DNA of 64,000 nucleotides from Pseudoalteromonas sp. R3. GTDB taxonomy: Bacteria; Pseudomonadota; Gammaproteobacteria; Enterobacterales; Alteromonadaceae. Below, piece after piece: positions 46,020-55,511 of the stretch. Positions within the stretch are counted from its first letter, which is position 1; the number at the start of each line of letters is the position of its first letter. The notes beneath the pieces are model-generated. The model was not told where the DNA came from. It ran no database searches and saw only the letters and a list, made by a program, of their open reading frames with translations. The translations under genes and the position numbers were made by a program. The stretch covers positions 992,001 to 1,056,000 of the forward strand of contig NZ_CP034835.1 of the NCBI RefSeq assembly GCF_004014715.1, read 5' to 3'.

Positions 46020-47040
46020 GGGCCTGATTCCTGGCTAGCGGGTCAAGGAGTGTGTGGATCACATCTGCCAGCATATTCGCGAAAATAACAAAAAAGGAGA
46101 CTGCCAGCAGACCCCCCTGAATTGCAGGATAGTCGCGCTGATAAATACTCTCTATCATCCAGCGACCGATCCCCGGCCAGGAAAATATCACTTCTGTAAC
46201 CATGGCCAGCGTGATCAGCGTACTAAATTGCAGCCCTATTTGCTTGATCACTGGTAATAAGGCGTTGCGCAGCGCGTGGTCAAGGATCAACTGCCGACGG
46301 TTAAGGCCTTTAGCCCGTGCCGTTTTAATATAGTTTTGTTCCAGTACGGTTAGCATGGAGTCTCGGGTAAAGCGAACAAGCACTGTAGTTGGGTACATGG
46401 CTAATACGACTGTAGGCAGCGTCAAGTGGTGCAGTGCATCTGCAAAGGCCTGTCCACCATAGGGGAAGTCATGCAGCCAAATATCCAATAAAATAAAATT
46501 AGTGACGGGCGGGATCTCGTACAGCAGACCAATACGACCCGACATAGGAAACCAGCCAAAACTGAGACAAAAAATCATGATCAGTAACAGTGCCAACCAG
46601 AAGACTGGTATTGAAAAACCAAGTAAAGTCAGTGAGCTGATCACTTTATCTGGCCACTTGTTGTGATACGCACTGGCAATCACTCCCGCAGGGATACCAA
46701 GGCATAGTGCGACAATCAATGCGTATACACAAAGTTCTATGGTGGCCGGAAATAGCTGTTTTACATGGCCGAATACTTCCTGACCAGAGGATAAGGATAA
46801 TCCCCAGTCCCCCTGAAAGAGGCGGAGCAGAAAGGCCTGATACTGGACCAGAAGGCCGTCATCGATATGGTATTTTTGCTGTAAAATTTGTGTCTGGCTA
46901 AAATTGGTACTCAGTTCTCCGCTGAAGTTGGTGAGCAGATCTCCAGGGAACAGATAATTCAGTGCAAAGGTAAACGCGGTAAGTGCAAACAGCATGAATA
47001 GCAACAGGCTGAGACGACGAAATAAAAAGTCTGCAAACAT
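46006..47040 (-). CDS. sapB: Peptide ABC transporter permease SapB
   Basis: 344 aa (E. coli 321). It is the DppB-type permease with six helices, a long periplasmic loop after helix 1, and the EAA loop YIKTARAKGLNRRQLILDHALRNALLP near residue 240. It starts 2 nt after the sapA stop. Confidence 0.93.
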   Translation of the reverse strand: MFADFLFRRLSLLLFMLFALTAFTFALNYLFPGDLLTNFSGELSTNFSQTQILQQKYHIDDGLLVQYQAFLLRLFQGDWGLSLSSGQEVFGHVKQLFPATIELCVYALIVALCLGIPAGVIASAYHNKWPDKVISSLTLLGFSIPVFWLALLLIMIFCLSFGWFPMSGRIGLLYEIPPVTNFILLDIWLHDFPYGGQAFADALHHLTLPTVVLAMYPTTVLVRFTRDSMLTVLEQNYIKTARAKGLNRRQLILDHALRNALLPVIKQIGLQFSTLITLAMVTEVIFSWPGIGRWMIESIYQRDYPAIQGGLLAVSFFVIFANMLADVIHTLLDPLARNQAHGKV

Positions 47041-47042
47041 AA

Positions 47043-48722
47043 TCAGTTTTTCCTCGCGTTAGCCAAAGAAATACCACCAAAAGGACGTAGCTCTATGCCC
47101 ATCACACTGGTGTTACTTGCCTGAAAACGCATGCCGTGAGCAATCGGTACAACGGGCAGTTCTGCAATTAACATTTGCTGAGCTTGCTGATAAAACTGTT
47201 TACGCTGTTGCAGATCACTGGTATCAAGTGCCTGAGTGAGTAATAGGTCAAACTCCGGGTTACACCAGTTTGCGGGGTTTTTGCCACTGAATGTTGCTGT
47301 GCAGCTTAACAAAGGGCTGAAAAAGTTGTCCGGATCTGGCGTATCAGCGGCCCAGCCGAGCAATACACTGTCGTGTTCGTGTCGGCCAACTCGCTCCAGG
47401 AAGGTGTTCCACTCGTACTCAACTATGGTCGCACGGATCCCTATTTCGCGCAGGTCACTTTGAATAAGCTCGGCCATTTTTCGTGCATTAGGGTTATAAA
47501 TTCGAGAAACCGGCATGGCCCACAAATCCATTTCAAAGCCATCTGGATACCCTGCCTGTGTCAAAAACTCCCGGGCGCGCTCCGGGTCATAGCTGGGCAT
47601 TGCCTGAGTCTGAAAGGCCCAGGATGAAGGCGGTAAAATGGAGCGAGCCTGGATCCCGTTGCCGTAGAATACCGCTTTCATGATTTTCTGAAAATCGATG
47701 CTGTGTGCCAACGCCTTACGCACCAGAACGTTATCAAAAGGAGGCTTTTCGGTATTAAAGGCCCAGTAGCCTACATTCAGGTTGACGGCCTTATCGACTC
47801 GGATGTCTTTGCGCGCCGCCAGAGTTTCCAGCTGAGTGGCGCTGGGGTGCGCGGTAATGTCACACTCTTTGGTCAGCATTTTGGCAATACGGCTGGTGTT
47901 ATTGGTGGTGATGTCATACACCAGCTGATCCATGGCCAGGTCATGTTTCCAGTAACCCGGATGTTTGTGGTAACGGATTAGGTTATCGCGCAAAAAGCCC
48001 TTGTATTTGTAGGGGCCGGTGCCCACAGGTAACGCGTCGAAATCCTGTTTTCGCTCTTGTGCTACCAGCTGCATGGCGTACTCCTGCGACAGGATCACCG
48101 CAAAGTCGGTGGCGATGTTGGATAAAAAGCTACTTTCACTGCTGAATAGTTCGAATCTTACTGTGTAGTCGTCTACTTTGACTATTTGGCGAATAAGCTG
48201 ATCCATGCCCACACTTTGAAAATAGGGATAATTCGCATCACCCACAAAATGGAATGGATTGTAGACATCGAACAGACGGTTAAACGAAAACACCACGTCA
48301 TCGGCAGTCATAGTGCGGGTCGGGGTAAAATAGTCTGTAGTGTGAAAAGTAACGTCTTTGCGCAGCGTAAAGGTGATTTGCTTACCGTCTTCACTGATCT
48401 CCCAGCCGGTTGCCAGCTCAGGGCGAAACTCTGCAGTGAGCGGATCTATGCTGATCAGGGTGTTGTATAGCTGGTTAGCAATAATATCTATGGTTGAACC
48501 TGTTGTGGTGACCTGCGGATTAAACGACACCGGGTTGGCTTCGGCGCAATAGACGATCCCCTGGATCTTGCGTTGGGCCTGTGCAGTGTTGTCACTGCAG
48601 CCTGCGAGCAGCGCACTTAGCAGGGCTGTGACGGGGAATAGCCAGTATTTAGCTATGTACCGACACTGTTGCCGGACGCAGGTCGCCCGGGTGGAGGAGG
48701 TATCAGTTGCTCTGTTAGCCAC
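47043..48722 (-). CDS. sapA: Periplasmic peptide-binding lipoprotein SapA
   Basis: 559 aa (E. coli 547). It is a family-5 solute-binding protein, linked in enteric pathogens to resistance to antimicrobial peptides and to haem or peptide uptake. Residues 29-42 (FPVTALLSALLAGC) look like a lipoprotein signal with a lipobox Cys, after an unusually long polar N-terminus. The start is GTG at 48722: AGAGG lies 7 nt upstream inside the end of pspF. Family-5 blocks include YNTLISIDPLTAEFRPELATGWE and VRKALAHSIDFQKIM. The gene lies 2 nt after the pspF stop. Confidence 0.9.
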   Translation of the reverse strand: MANRATDTSSTRATCVRQQCRYIAKYWLFPVTALLSALLAGCSDNTAQAQRKIQGIVYCAEANPVSFNPQVTTTGSTIDIIANQLYNTLISIDPLTAEFRPELATGWEISEDGKQITFTLRKDVTFHTTDYFTPTRTMTADDVVFSFNRLFDVYNPFHFVGDANYPYFQSVGMDQLIRQIVKVDDYTVRFELFSSESSFLSNIATDFAVILSQEYAMQLVAQERKQDFDALPVGTGPYKYKGFLRDNLIRYHKHPGYWKHDLAMDQLVYDITTNNTSRIAKMLTKECDITAHPSATQLETLAARKDIRVDKAVNLNVGYWAFNTEKPPFDNVLVRKALAHSIDFQKIMKAVFYGNGIQARSILPPSSWAFQTQAMPSYDPERAREFLTQAGYPDGFEMDLWAMPVSRIYNPNARKMAELIQSDLREIGIRATIVEYEWNTFLERVGRHEHDSVLLGWAADTPDPDNFFSPLLSCTATFSGKNPANWCNPEFDLLLTQALDTSDLQQRKQFYQQAQQMLIAELPVVPIAHGMRFQASNTSVMGIELRPFGGISLANARKN

Positions 48723-48724
48723 GG

Positions 48725-49792
48725 CTAAGCCTCTTGTTGCGAGTCCAGTAGGTTGTACTTCTTCAGATAACCACGCAGCTGATGATAGGTCAGCCCCAGA
48801 TTCTGAGCGGTTTTTTTCTGGTTAAACTGGCTATGCTCCAGCGCATTGCGCAGCAGGTCAATTTCAAATTCATTAGAGAGCGACTTCAGGTCGCACGGAA
48901 ATGAGCAAGCAGACGGTTTGGCCTGCGGCGTTTCTGTCATGGTGATGGGGGCTGTAGTAGTTGCCTGAGCCGGCATTTCCGCGGCTTTTTTTATTCTTTG
49001 AGTGGGTCTGTAGGGGCTGGCAAACGGGTCGAATACAATCTGGTGTACGGCCAATTGCTCGCTGCCATGACGATATAAACTGCGCTCCACCACGTTCTTA
49101 AGTTCACGAATGTTACCCGGCCAGGCATAGTCGAGCAGCATTTCTGTGGCGCTGCGGGTAAAGCCACTGAATAAAGACCAGCCTAAATCGCGGGCCATGT
49201 TAATCGCAAAATGTTCAGCTAACAGCAGGATGTCTTCTTTGCGCTCACGCAGGGGCGGCAATGTAATAACGTCAAAAGCTAAACGGTCGAGCAAGTCATG
49301 GCGAAACTCGCCATTCTCAGCAAGGGTCGGTAAGTCTTCGTTGGTGGCGCAGACAAGTCGGGTGTCTACTTTGACCGTTTGTTTCCCGCCAACTCGCTCA
49401 AATTCGCCATACTCTATGACCCGCAGGAGTTTTTCCTGCACCATGGCCGAGGTATTAGCCAGCTCATCAAGGAACAGGGTGCCGCCGTTGGCACGCTCAA
49501 AACGACCTTCATGCCGTTTACTGGCGCCGGTGAATGCGCCACTTTCGTGACCAAATAGTTCGCTTTCCAGCAGGTTTTCGTTCAGTGCAGCACAGTTGAG
49601 CTTGACATAATTCTGGTCCCATCGCTCGGATAAATAGTGTAAACGGGCCGCGATTAACTCTTTACCGGTTCCCCGCTCACCGATGATCAGTACCGGCTTT
49701 TCCAGCGGAGCAAGCTGAGATACCTGATCCAAGACAGCAAGGAAGCTATCCGACTGGCCGAGTAAATTATCCTGTTGGCGAAACTGACTCAT
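48725..49792 (-). CDS. pspF: Phage shock protein operon transcriptional activator PspF
   Basis: 355 aa (E. coli 325). It is a sigma-54 enhancer-binding protein without a receiver domain, held inactive by PspA. Walker A GERGTGKELIAARL lies near residue 38, the sigma-54-contacting GAFTGA loop near 84-89 (ESGAFTGASK), Walker B GGTLFLDELAN near 103, and a Fis-type helix-turn-helix at the C-terminus (NQKKTAQNLGLTYHQLRGYLKKY). A Thr/Pro/Ala-rich insert of about 45 residues before the HTH makes it longer than E. coli PspF. It is divergent from pspA across a 181-bp AT-rich region and only 2 nt from sapA. Confidence 0.94.
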   Translation of the reverse strand: MSQFRQQDNLLGQSDSFLAVLDQVSQLAPLEKPVLIIGERGTGKELIAARLHYLSERWDQNYVKLNCAALNENLLESELFGHESGAFTGASKRHEGRFERANGGTLFLDELANTSAMVQEKLLRVIEYGEFERVGGKQTVKVDTRLVCATNEDLPTLAENGEFRHDLLDRLAFDVITLPPLRERKEDILLLAEHFAINMARDLGWSLFSGFTRSATEMLLDYAWPGNIRELKNVVERSLYRHGSEQLAVHQIVFDPFASPYRPTQRIKKAAEMPAQATTTAPITMTETPQAKPSACSFPCDLKSLSNEFEIDLLRNALEHSQFNQKKTAQNLGLTYHQLRGYLKKYNLLDSQQEA

Positions 49793-49911
49793 ATTGCCTA
49801 ACTCTTAGTATTTTTGACTAACATCTAGTGTATTTTAAAAAAAGATGAAGCGAAAGTATTTTTCTATTATTATAACTTGTTGATTTTAATAAATTAAATT
49901 TATCGAAAAGT

Positions 49912-49927
49912 TGGCAAGCTAATTGAT
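49912..49927 (+). promoter_or_regulatory. Sigma-54 promoter of pspA
   Basis: TGGCAAGCTAATTGAT fits the -24/-12 consensus TGGCAC-N5-TTGCA with exact spacing; the GC at -12 is GA. It lies 47 nt before the pspA ATG. The AT-rich DNA upstream (49800-49910) would hold the PspF enhancer and an IHF site, which I cannot pinpoint. Confidence 0.8.
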
Positions 49928-49973
49928 ATATCTAATCAGCAAACTAAATTACTAACCAAAGAGGTAATAGATT

Positions 49974-50633
49974 ATGGGAATCTTTTCACGTTTTGCTGAT
50001 ATTGTTAATTCTAATATCAATGCGATTCTGGATAAAGCGGAAGATCCAGAAAAAATGGTCCGTTTGATCATTCAGGAAATGGAAGACACCTTAGTGGAAG
50101 TGCGCTCGACGTCGGCAAAAACGCTGGCAGAGAAAAAGGAGCTGGAGCGTCGCGTTGAGCAGTTACGTACTCAGGCAGATGACTGGCAGCAAAAAGCAGA
50201 ACTGGCACTGACTAAAGACCGTGAAGACCTGGCACGTGCGGCCTTGCTTGAAAAGCAAAAAGCCACCGATGCGGCAGACAGCGTGACACAAGAGCTGGCA
50301 CATGTTGAGTCGCATATTGAGAAGCTGCAACAGGAAGTCACCACTTTGCAGGAAAAGTTGGCTGATGCCAAAGCGCGTCAAAAAGCCATTGTATTACGCC
50401 AGCGCTCAGCCGAGTCTCGTCTGGATGTTAAGAAGGCACTGGATAGCAGTAAAGTCGAAGATGCCCTGAATCGCTTTGAGCGCTATGAGAGCAAAATCGA
50501 TGGTCTGGAATCTCAGGTTGAGTCTTACGATTTAGGCAAAAAATCACTGGCAGATGAAATTGCCGATCTGCAAAAGAATGAGAAGGTGGATGACGAACTT
50601 GCGGCATTGAAGAAAAAATTAGCCGATAAGTGA
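49974..50633 (+). CDS. pspA: Phage shock protein A
   Basis: 219 aa (E. coli 222). It is a coiled-coil ESCRT-III-like protein that protects damaged inner membrane and inhibits PspF. The amphipathic N-terminal helix (MGIFSRFADIVNSNINAILDK) and the EDPEKMVRLIIQEMEDTLVEVRS block are diagnostic, followed by long coiled coils to the end. AGAGG lies about 10 nt upstream. First gene of pspABC-ycjX-ycjF. Confidence 0.97.
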   Translation: MGIFSRFADIVNSNINAILDKAEDPEKMVRLIIQEMEDTLVEVRSTSAKTLAEKKELERRVEQLRTQADDWQQKAELALTKDREDLARAALLEKQKATDAADSVTQELAHVESHIEKLQQEVTTLQEKLADAKARQKAIVLRQRSAESRLDVKKALDSSKVEDALNRFERYESKIDGLESQVESYDLGKKSLADEIADLQKNEKVDDELAALKKKLADK

Positions 50634-50708
50634 ATTTGACTGCACCTGCTGTTAAGGTAGGTGCAATAATGAAAAGAACAACGTGCCCAGGTTAGACAGG
50701 AGAGGAAT

Positions 50709-50942
50709 ATGTTTGATGCAGAGATTTTAGTCGCCCCGATCATCATCTTTATGATTGTTGTGGCACCGCTATGGTTGATCCTGCACTATCGTAGCAAAAA
50801 GCAGGTCAGTCAGGGGCTGAGCGAGCACGAACACCGCCAGCTGGTAGAGTTGGCACACAAAGCAGAGAAAATGGCGCAACGCGTTGAAACGCTGGAGGCC
50901 CTGCTTGATCAAGAGTCACCAGAGTGGAGACGCAAAGTATGA
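50709..50942 (+). CDS. pspB: Phage shock protein B
   Basis: 77 aa. An N-terminal membrane helix (residues 4-24, LVAPIIIFMIVVAPLWLILHY) is followed by a basic turn and a short cytoplasmic coiled coil (HRQLVELAHKAEKMAQRVETLEALL). With PspC it senses membrane stress and releases PspA from PspF. AGGAGAGG lies just upstream of the ATG. Its stop overlaps the pspC start (ATGA). Confidence 0.93.
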   Translation: MFDAEILVAPIIIFMIVVAPLWLILHYRSKKQVSQGLSEHEHRQLVELAHKAEKMAQRVETLEALLDQESPEWRRKV

Positions 50943-51355
50943 GTAAACGTAGACGAGAATTATACCGTGACCCGAAAAGGGGCAAGTTAGCGGGCGTGTG
51001 TGCGGGGCTGAGCGACTACTTTGATATGGAGCTATGGCTGGTCAGGATCTTGTTTGTAACTGCGGTGCTGTTATCCGGTGGGCCACTGTTTATTGTAGTC
51101 TACGTTGCCTGTTGGTTTATTCTTGATAAAAAAGCAGAGACACCACAGGCGCCAGGCGCGGACAGCAACTACTCAAGCAAAGACGAAGATCCCGTGTCGG
51201 TAAAGTTTAAAGTCTGGCAAAAAGGCGAGCCGCCACGCCAGGCGCTGTTTGACCTGAAAGAGCGTTTAACGCGCCTCGACGGTCGCATCCAGCACATGGA
51301 AACGTATGTGACGTCGAGCGAATACACGGTAAAACGCGAAATTAACAAACTCTAG
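50939..51355 (+). CDS. pspC: Phage shock protein C
   Basis: 138 aa (E. coli 119). The PspC domain RRELYRDPKRGKLAGVCAGLSDYF opens the protein, and a membrane helix follows near residues 40-62. The C-terminal cytoplasmic half ends in a helix with a leucine-zipper look (LFDLKERLTRLDGRIQHMETYV). I start at 50939 because it overlaps the pspB stop and gives the family N-terminus (MSKRRREL); an earlier in-frame codon lies inside pspB. Confidence 0.94.
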   Translation: MSKRRRELYRDPKRGKLAGVCAGLSDYFDMELWLVRILFVTAVLLSGGPLFIVVYVACWFILDKKAETPQAPGADSNYSSKDEDPVSVKFKVWQKGEPPRQALFDLKERLTRLDGRIQHMETYVTSSEYTVKREINKL

Positions 51356-51438
51356 TAACAGACAGATACGCAAAGGGGCGCTGCCCTGGGGTCGGCAGCC
51401 TTGCCACCTTTGCTAAAAAATAAGGAATGTGTGCCTTT

Positions 51439-52845
51439 ATGAGTGTATCGGGCCTGACTGCCAGGGCGCTGAAAAAATTACAGCAAACTACCCACAAAAC
51501 TCTCTCCCGGAGTCTGGACAGACATGTGAAACTGGCTGTAACCGGGTTCAGTGGTAGTGGAAAAACGGCCTTCATCACAGCTTTGGTTAAACACCTAACC
51601 ACTCAGGCTACGGCGCAAAACCTGCCTTTTTTGGAAGTGGTGCGGGAGCAGCGCCTGATAGCCTGCAAACAGGTGCCACAGAGTGCGCTGGATATTCCCA
51701 GCTTTGAATACCACAATGCGGTCAGCCATTTATTAGCAAACCCTCCCAGCTGGCCGCCTTCAACACAGCGGATCAATACACTTACACTGGCGTTGAAATT
51801 TCGATCCGTAAAAGGTGTCAGGCAGCATCTGAGCGAAACTCATACCGTCTATCTTGAGTTGATTGATTATCCGGGTGAATGGTTAATGGATTTACCTATG
51901 CTCAACCAAAGTTTTGCCCAATGGAGCGAGCAACAGCTCAAGCGGCTGGCGCAACCCGATTATGCGCAAGTAAGTGCGCCTTTCTTGCAGCAGCTTGCAC
52001 AGTTTGATGCTCATGCAGTGGTTAACGAAAGCGAGCTGGCGGCAATGGCAAGCGTTTACGCGGATGTCCTGAAACAGCTCAAGGCTCAGACCCGGCTGGC
52101 GCAGCTGCAGCCCGGGCGTATGCTGATCCCCGGAGAGCTCGATGGTGCGCCGATTTTACAGTTTTTTCCATTAGCCGTTTCTGATAATACTGCTGAGCAA
52201 AGCCAATATCATCACCTGGAGCAGCGCTTTGAAGCCTATAAAAAGCAAGTGATCACACCTTTTTATCGAGAACATTTTTGCCGCTTTGACCGCCAGCTGG
52301 TACTGGTGGACCTGCTCAGTGCGCTCAATGATGGCCATACCACATTGACGGAAACTCAGAGTGCATTAAGTGACACGCTGGCAATGTTTCGCCATGGTAA
52401 AAGTGGACTCTTGTCACGGTTGTTTCGTCCCAGTATCGATAAGGTGTTATTTGCGGCTAATAAATGTGACAGTGTGGCGCTGGCCGATCAGGATAAGCTG
52501 ACGCGCTTATTGCATTCTTTGCTCTTACCCAGCGAAAACGAATTAAAATTTTCAGGCGTGGAAATCGATACTATGGCTATTTCGTCGGTGAAAAGCACGC
52601 AGCCGAAGCAGGTGACCGAGCAGGGTAAAACCTTGTCCTGTGTTTATGGCAAACCAGTCGGTGAATCGAATTATATCAGCTATCTGCCGCCGATCCCGCC
52701 AGAACATCTGCCTGGTACACAGCAATGGCCCAAACAGGGATATGCGTTTTTGTCCTTTGAGCCTTTCCCTGCCTACCAGGGGCAAATTGAGCATATCCGT
52801 CTCGACCATGTATTACAGTTTTTATTGGGAGATAAACTTCAATGA
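51439..52845 (+). CDS. ycjX: YcjX family P-loop GTPase-like protein
   Basis: 468 aa (E. coli 465), DUF463 family. A P-loop GFSGSGKTAF lies near residue 37. LELIDYPGEWLMDLPML near 140 resembles a switch II (DxxG) region, and LFAANKCDSVAL near 340 resembles the NKxD guanine-specificity motif. The family is a conserved psp-operon member linked to envelope stress; its exact activity is unsettled. I prefer the ATG at 51439, because AAGGA abuts the earlier in-frame ATG at 51427 with no spacing. The stop overlaps the next gene by 4 nt. Confidence 0.9.
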   Translation: MSVSGLTARALKKLQQTTHKTLSRSLDRHVKLAVTGFSGSGKTAFITALVKHLTTQATAQNLPFLEVVREQRLIACKQVPQSALDIPSFEYHNAVSHLLANPPSWPPSTQRINTLTLALKFRSVKGVRQHLSETHTVYLELIDYPGEWLMDLPMLNQSFAQWSEQQLKRLAQPDYAQVSAPFLQQLAQFDAHAVVNESELAAMASVYADVLKQLKAQTRLAQLQPGRMLIPGELDGAPILQFFPLAVSDNTAEQSQYHHLEQRFEAYKKQVITPFYREHFCRFDRQLVLVDLLSALNDGHTTLTETQSALSDTLAMFRHGKSGLLSRLFRPSIDKVLFAANKCDSVALADQDKLTRLLHSLLLPSENELKFSGVEIDTMAISSVKSTQPKQVTEQGKTLSCVYGKPVGESNYISYLPPIPPEHLPGTQQWPKQGYAFLSFEPFPAYQGQIEHIRLDHVLQFLLGDKLQ

Positions 52846-53918
52846 GTGAGCCAGCCCAGTCATATCGTGGACGACGAGTTCAGGTTGAAGCAGATCCCGA
52901 GACTCTTCACTCAACGGCTGCGCCAGAGGCCGAACAACAGGCCCGGCGTATCGAACAAAGCGCTGAGCAGGAGGGTGTAGATACATCACCTGCACCTGAT
53001 CAGACTTTTGATACTCAGTTGCCGTCACTTTCCATGGAGCCTGTAACACAAGTCTCCAGATCTGGATTGACCTGGCGCAAACTGTTATTGCTGGGATTGG
53101 CTGTTCTGATCCCGGTAGAAATGGCCCTGACATTGCTGGATGCGTTAAGCCGAAGCTGGGTGTTGGCCGCGCTATATGGGTTTGTGATTGTGAGTGCACT
53201 GGTTGTACTGTGCAAATTCTGCTGGTCTGAAGTCCGCGCCCTTGGCAGATTAAAAAAGCTTGAACAACAACGCGCCGGGGCACAAAGGTTGTTAAGTAGC
53301 AACCAAATTGGAGAGGCACAGAGCTGGTTAAAGCCGCTTCTGAAGCAACATGATCAGCAACAGGTCAGCCAGTTCATGGCGACCATACAACCTCATTTTA
53401 CCGATCGGGAAGTACTGGCACTGTACGACAAAACCTTACTGCAGGATGTAGATGAGCGCGCCCGAGCGCTGATAGCACAGTTTGCCAGTACGTCTGCCTT
53501 GATGGTGGCAATCAGTCCTATGGCCATCACGGATATGATGGCCGTGTTGTGGAGGGGGGTTGTTTTGATAGAAAAGATCAGCCAGCTGTATGGAATTAAA
53601 CTGGGTTATCGCAGCCGCATTGAACTTTATCGTTTGCTGCTCAAGCAGATCGTTTTTGTCGGGGCCAGTGAGTTACTGAGCGATCTGGCGGCTACCAGCC
53701 TGGGTGCCGAATTACTGGGTAAACTGTCGGCGCGCTCTGCACAGGGGCTCAGCGCAGGGGTTTTCACAGCGCGACTGGGATATAAAGCGATGGCTTTATG
53801 TCGACCAATTCCCGCTAGTGCGCCTGCCTCCGGCTACTTATCGCAGACGGCACGTAAACTGGCGAACCTGTTGATCCGTCAGTCTACCAACAGATCGGAT
53901 GAGACAGTTCAAAAATAG
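52842..53918 (+). CDS. ycjF: YcjF family inner-membrane protein
   Basis: 358 aa (E. coli 353), TIGR01620/DUF697 family. It has a charged cytoplasmic N-terminus, two membrane helices at about 78-97 and 103-124 (LLLGLAVLIPVEMALTLLDAL, WVLAALYGFVIVSALVVLCKF), then a soluble DUF697 domain with hydrophobic helices (LMVAISPMAITDMMAVLWRG). It is translationally coupled to ycjX (ATGA overlap) and ends the psp operon. The biochemical role is not established. Confidence 0.9.
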   Translation: MSEPAQSYRGRRVQVEADPETLHSTAAPEAEQQARRIEQSAEQEGVDTSPAPDQTFDTQLPSLSMEPVTQVSRSGLTWRKLLLLGLAVLIPVEMALTLLDALSRSWVLAALYGFVIVSALVVLCKFCWSEVRALGRLKKLEQQRAGAQRLLSSNQIGEAQSWLKPLLKQHDQQQVSQFMATIQPHFTDREVLALYDKTLLQDVDERARALIAQFASTSALMVAISPMAITDMMAVLWRGVVLIEKISQLYGIKLGYRSRIELYRLLLKQIVFVGASELLSDLAATSLGAELLGKLSARSAQGLSAGVFTARLGYKAMALCRPIPASAPASGYLSQTARKLANLLIRQSTNRSDETVQK

Positions 53919-54119
53919 TGTGTGACCACTCACTTTTATTCTTTTTCTTGATTTAATTGGGTTTTTACTTATACCCATTCTCCTTTTGACAACTTATGTG
54001 TACACCCGGGTTAATTTAACCGGCCCGGGTTAGCCATCTGCGCGTCCGGCACGCTTGTACATTGCAGTGTCATGGAATATCTAATTGGTATTCGTCCGAA
54101 TAACAAAAATAGGCAAGCA

Positions 54120-55298
54120 ATGAAGAAGTTACATGATCAGACCAATTGTATTCATGGTCCACACCACTTTGAAGATCCACATGGTGCCCTGACAGCACCT
54201 CTGTATCAGAGTTCGACGTTCAAGTTTAAGGATGCGGCACAAGGCGCTGCGCGTTTTGCTGGCGAAGAAGCCGGTTATATCTATACGCGTCTTGGTAACC
54301 CGACCACCCGTGAGCTGGAAGAAAAGGTGGCCCAGCTTGAAGAGATGGAAGATGCTGCCGCTACAGCGACAGGCATGGGTGCAGTATCAGCCTCTGTATT
54401 GAGCTTTTTACAGCAGGGTGATCATCTGATTGCATCCAAAGCCTTGTATGGGTGTAGCTTTGCTTTATTTGCGCATATGTTACCTAAGTTCGGCATCGAG
54501 GTGACTTTTGTCGACATGACGGACCCGCAAGCACTGGCCGATGCGCTGCAGCCTAACAGTAAGATGTTGTTTGCTGAAACACCGATCAATCCCAATATGA
54601 CGGTACTGGATTTAGCCATGCTGGGACAGTTTGCTCAGCAACACAAGTTGATCAGTGTGGTCGACAACACCTTTATGACGCCATTACTGCAAAAGCCCAA
54701 ACACTTTGGTATCGATATCGTGATCCACAGTGCGACCAAGTACCTCAATGGTCACGGTGACGTCGTAGCCGGCATTGTCTGTGGCAGTGCTGAGCACATA
54801 GAAACAATCAAGCTCACCGTACTAAAAGACATCGGCGCGACTATCAGCCCACACGATGCCTGGCTTATTAACCGAGGACTTAAAACCTTACATGTACGCG
54901 TTGCAAGACACTGTGAAAATGCACAAAAAGTGGCCGAGTTTCTCGATAACCATCCAAAGGTGGATACGGTTTACTACCCTGGCTTGCCATCTCATCCTGG
55001 CTACCGTTTCCTTGGAGAGCAGATGAAAGGTGCCGGTGGCGTGATTGCATTTGAAATCAAAGGCGGGGTTAGTGAAGGTGAAAAGTTCATTAATGCGACT
55101 GAGCTGTGTACCCTGGCGGTGAGCTTGGGTGACCCAGAAACACTGATCCAGCATCCGGCATCGATGACCCACTCTCCTTACACACCTGAGGAGCGTCAGG
55201 CTGCGGGGATCTCTGATGGCCTGATCCGCATTTCTGTCGGACTTGAGGCGGTCGAAGATATCATCGAAGACCTGGAAAATGCATTTTCATGTATATAA
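54120..55298 (+). CDS. Methionine gamma-lyase
   Basis: 392 aa PLP enzyme of the cystathionine-synthase family. The PLP Lys lies in IHSATKYLNGHGDVVAG (about residue 205) and the phosphate site in TATGMGAVSASVLSFLQQGDH near 85. The Cys in LYGCSFALFAHMLPKFGIEV near 110 is the residue that marks methionine gamma-lyases, which release methanethiol, ammonia and 2-oxobutyrate from methionine. I start at 54120 (MKKLHDQ), with AGG 6 nt upstream and the family-typical N-terminus; an in-frame ATG at 54072 is less likely. Cystathionine gamma-lyase/synthase is the alternative call. Confidence 0.82.
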   Translation: MKKLHDQTNCIHGPHHFEDPHGALTAPLYQSSTFKFKDAAQGAARFAGEEAGYIYTRLGNPTTRELEEKVAQLEEMEDAAATATGMGAVSASVLSFLQQGDHLIASKALYGCSFALFAHMLPKFGIEVTFVDMTDPQALADALQPNSKMLFAETPINPNMTVLDLAMLGQFAQQHKLISVVDNTFMTPLLQKPKHFGIDIVIHSATKYLNGHGDVVAGIVCGSAEHIETIKLTVLKDIGATISPHDAWLINRGLKTLHVRVARHCENAQKVAEFLDNHPKVDTVYYPGLPSHPGYRFLGEQMKGAGGVIAFEIKGGVSEGEKFINATELCTLAVSLGDPETLIQHPASMTHSPYTPEERQAAGISDGLIRISVGLEAVEDIIEDLENAFSCI

Positions 55299-55396
55299 AT
55301 GTTTACATAAAGGTGCTCTGTATGGCTTGTTTTATATGGGGTGTGATTTTTTGTGTTCACTTGTGTAATTTTAAGTGTACAAAATAAGCCTTTCTG

Positions 55397-55430
55397 GCCG
55401 GGCCGATTTCGGGCCTGGCTATTAAACTTT
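55397..55430 (+). terminator. Possible terminator between the gamma-lyase gene and phhA
   Basis: GCCGGGCC and GGCCTGGC form an 8-bp stem (one G-T), followed by an A/T stretch ending in ACTTTT. The T-run is offset, so the call is tentative. Confidence 0.4.
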
Positions 55431-55511
55431 TCCTCACTTTTACATAGTATCCGGATAACACTTTGACGCGTTGTTTTTGTTTAAATACGACGCAATACCA
55501 AGAAGGTTACT

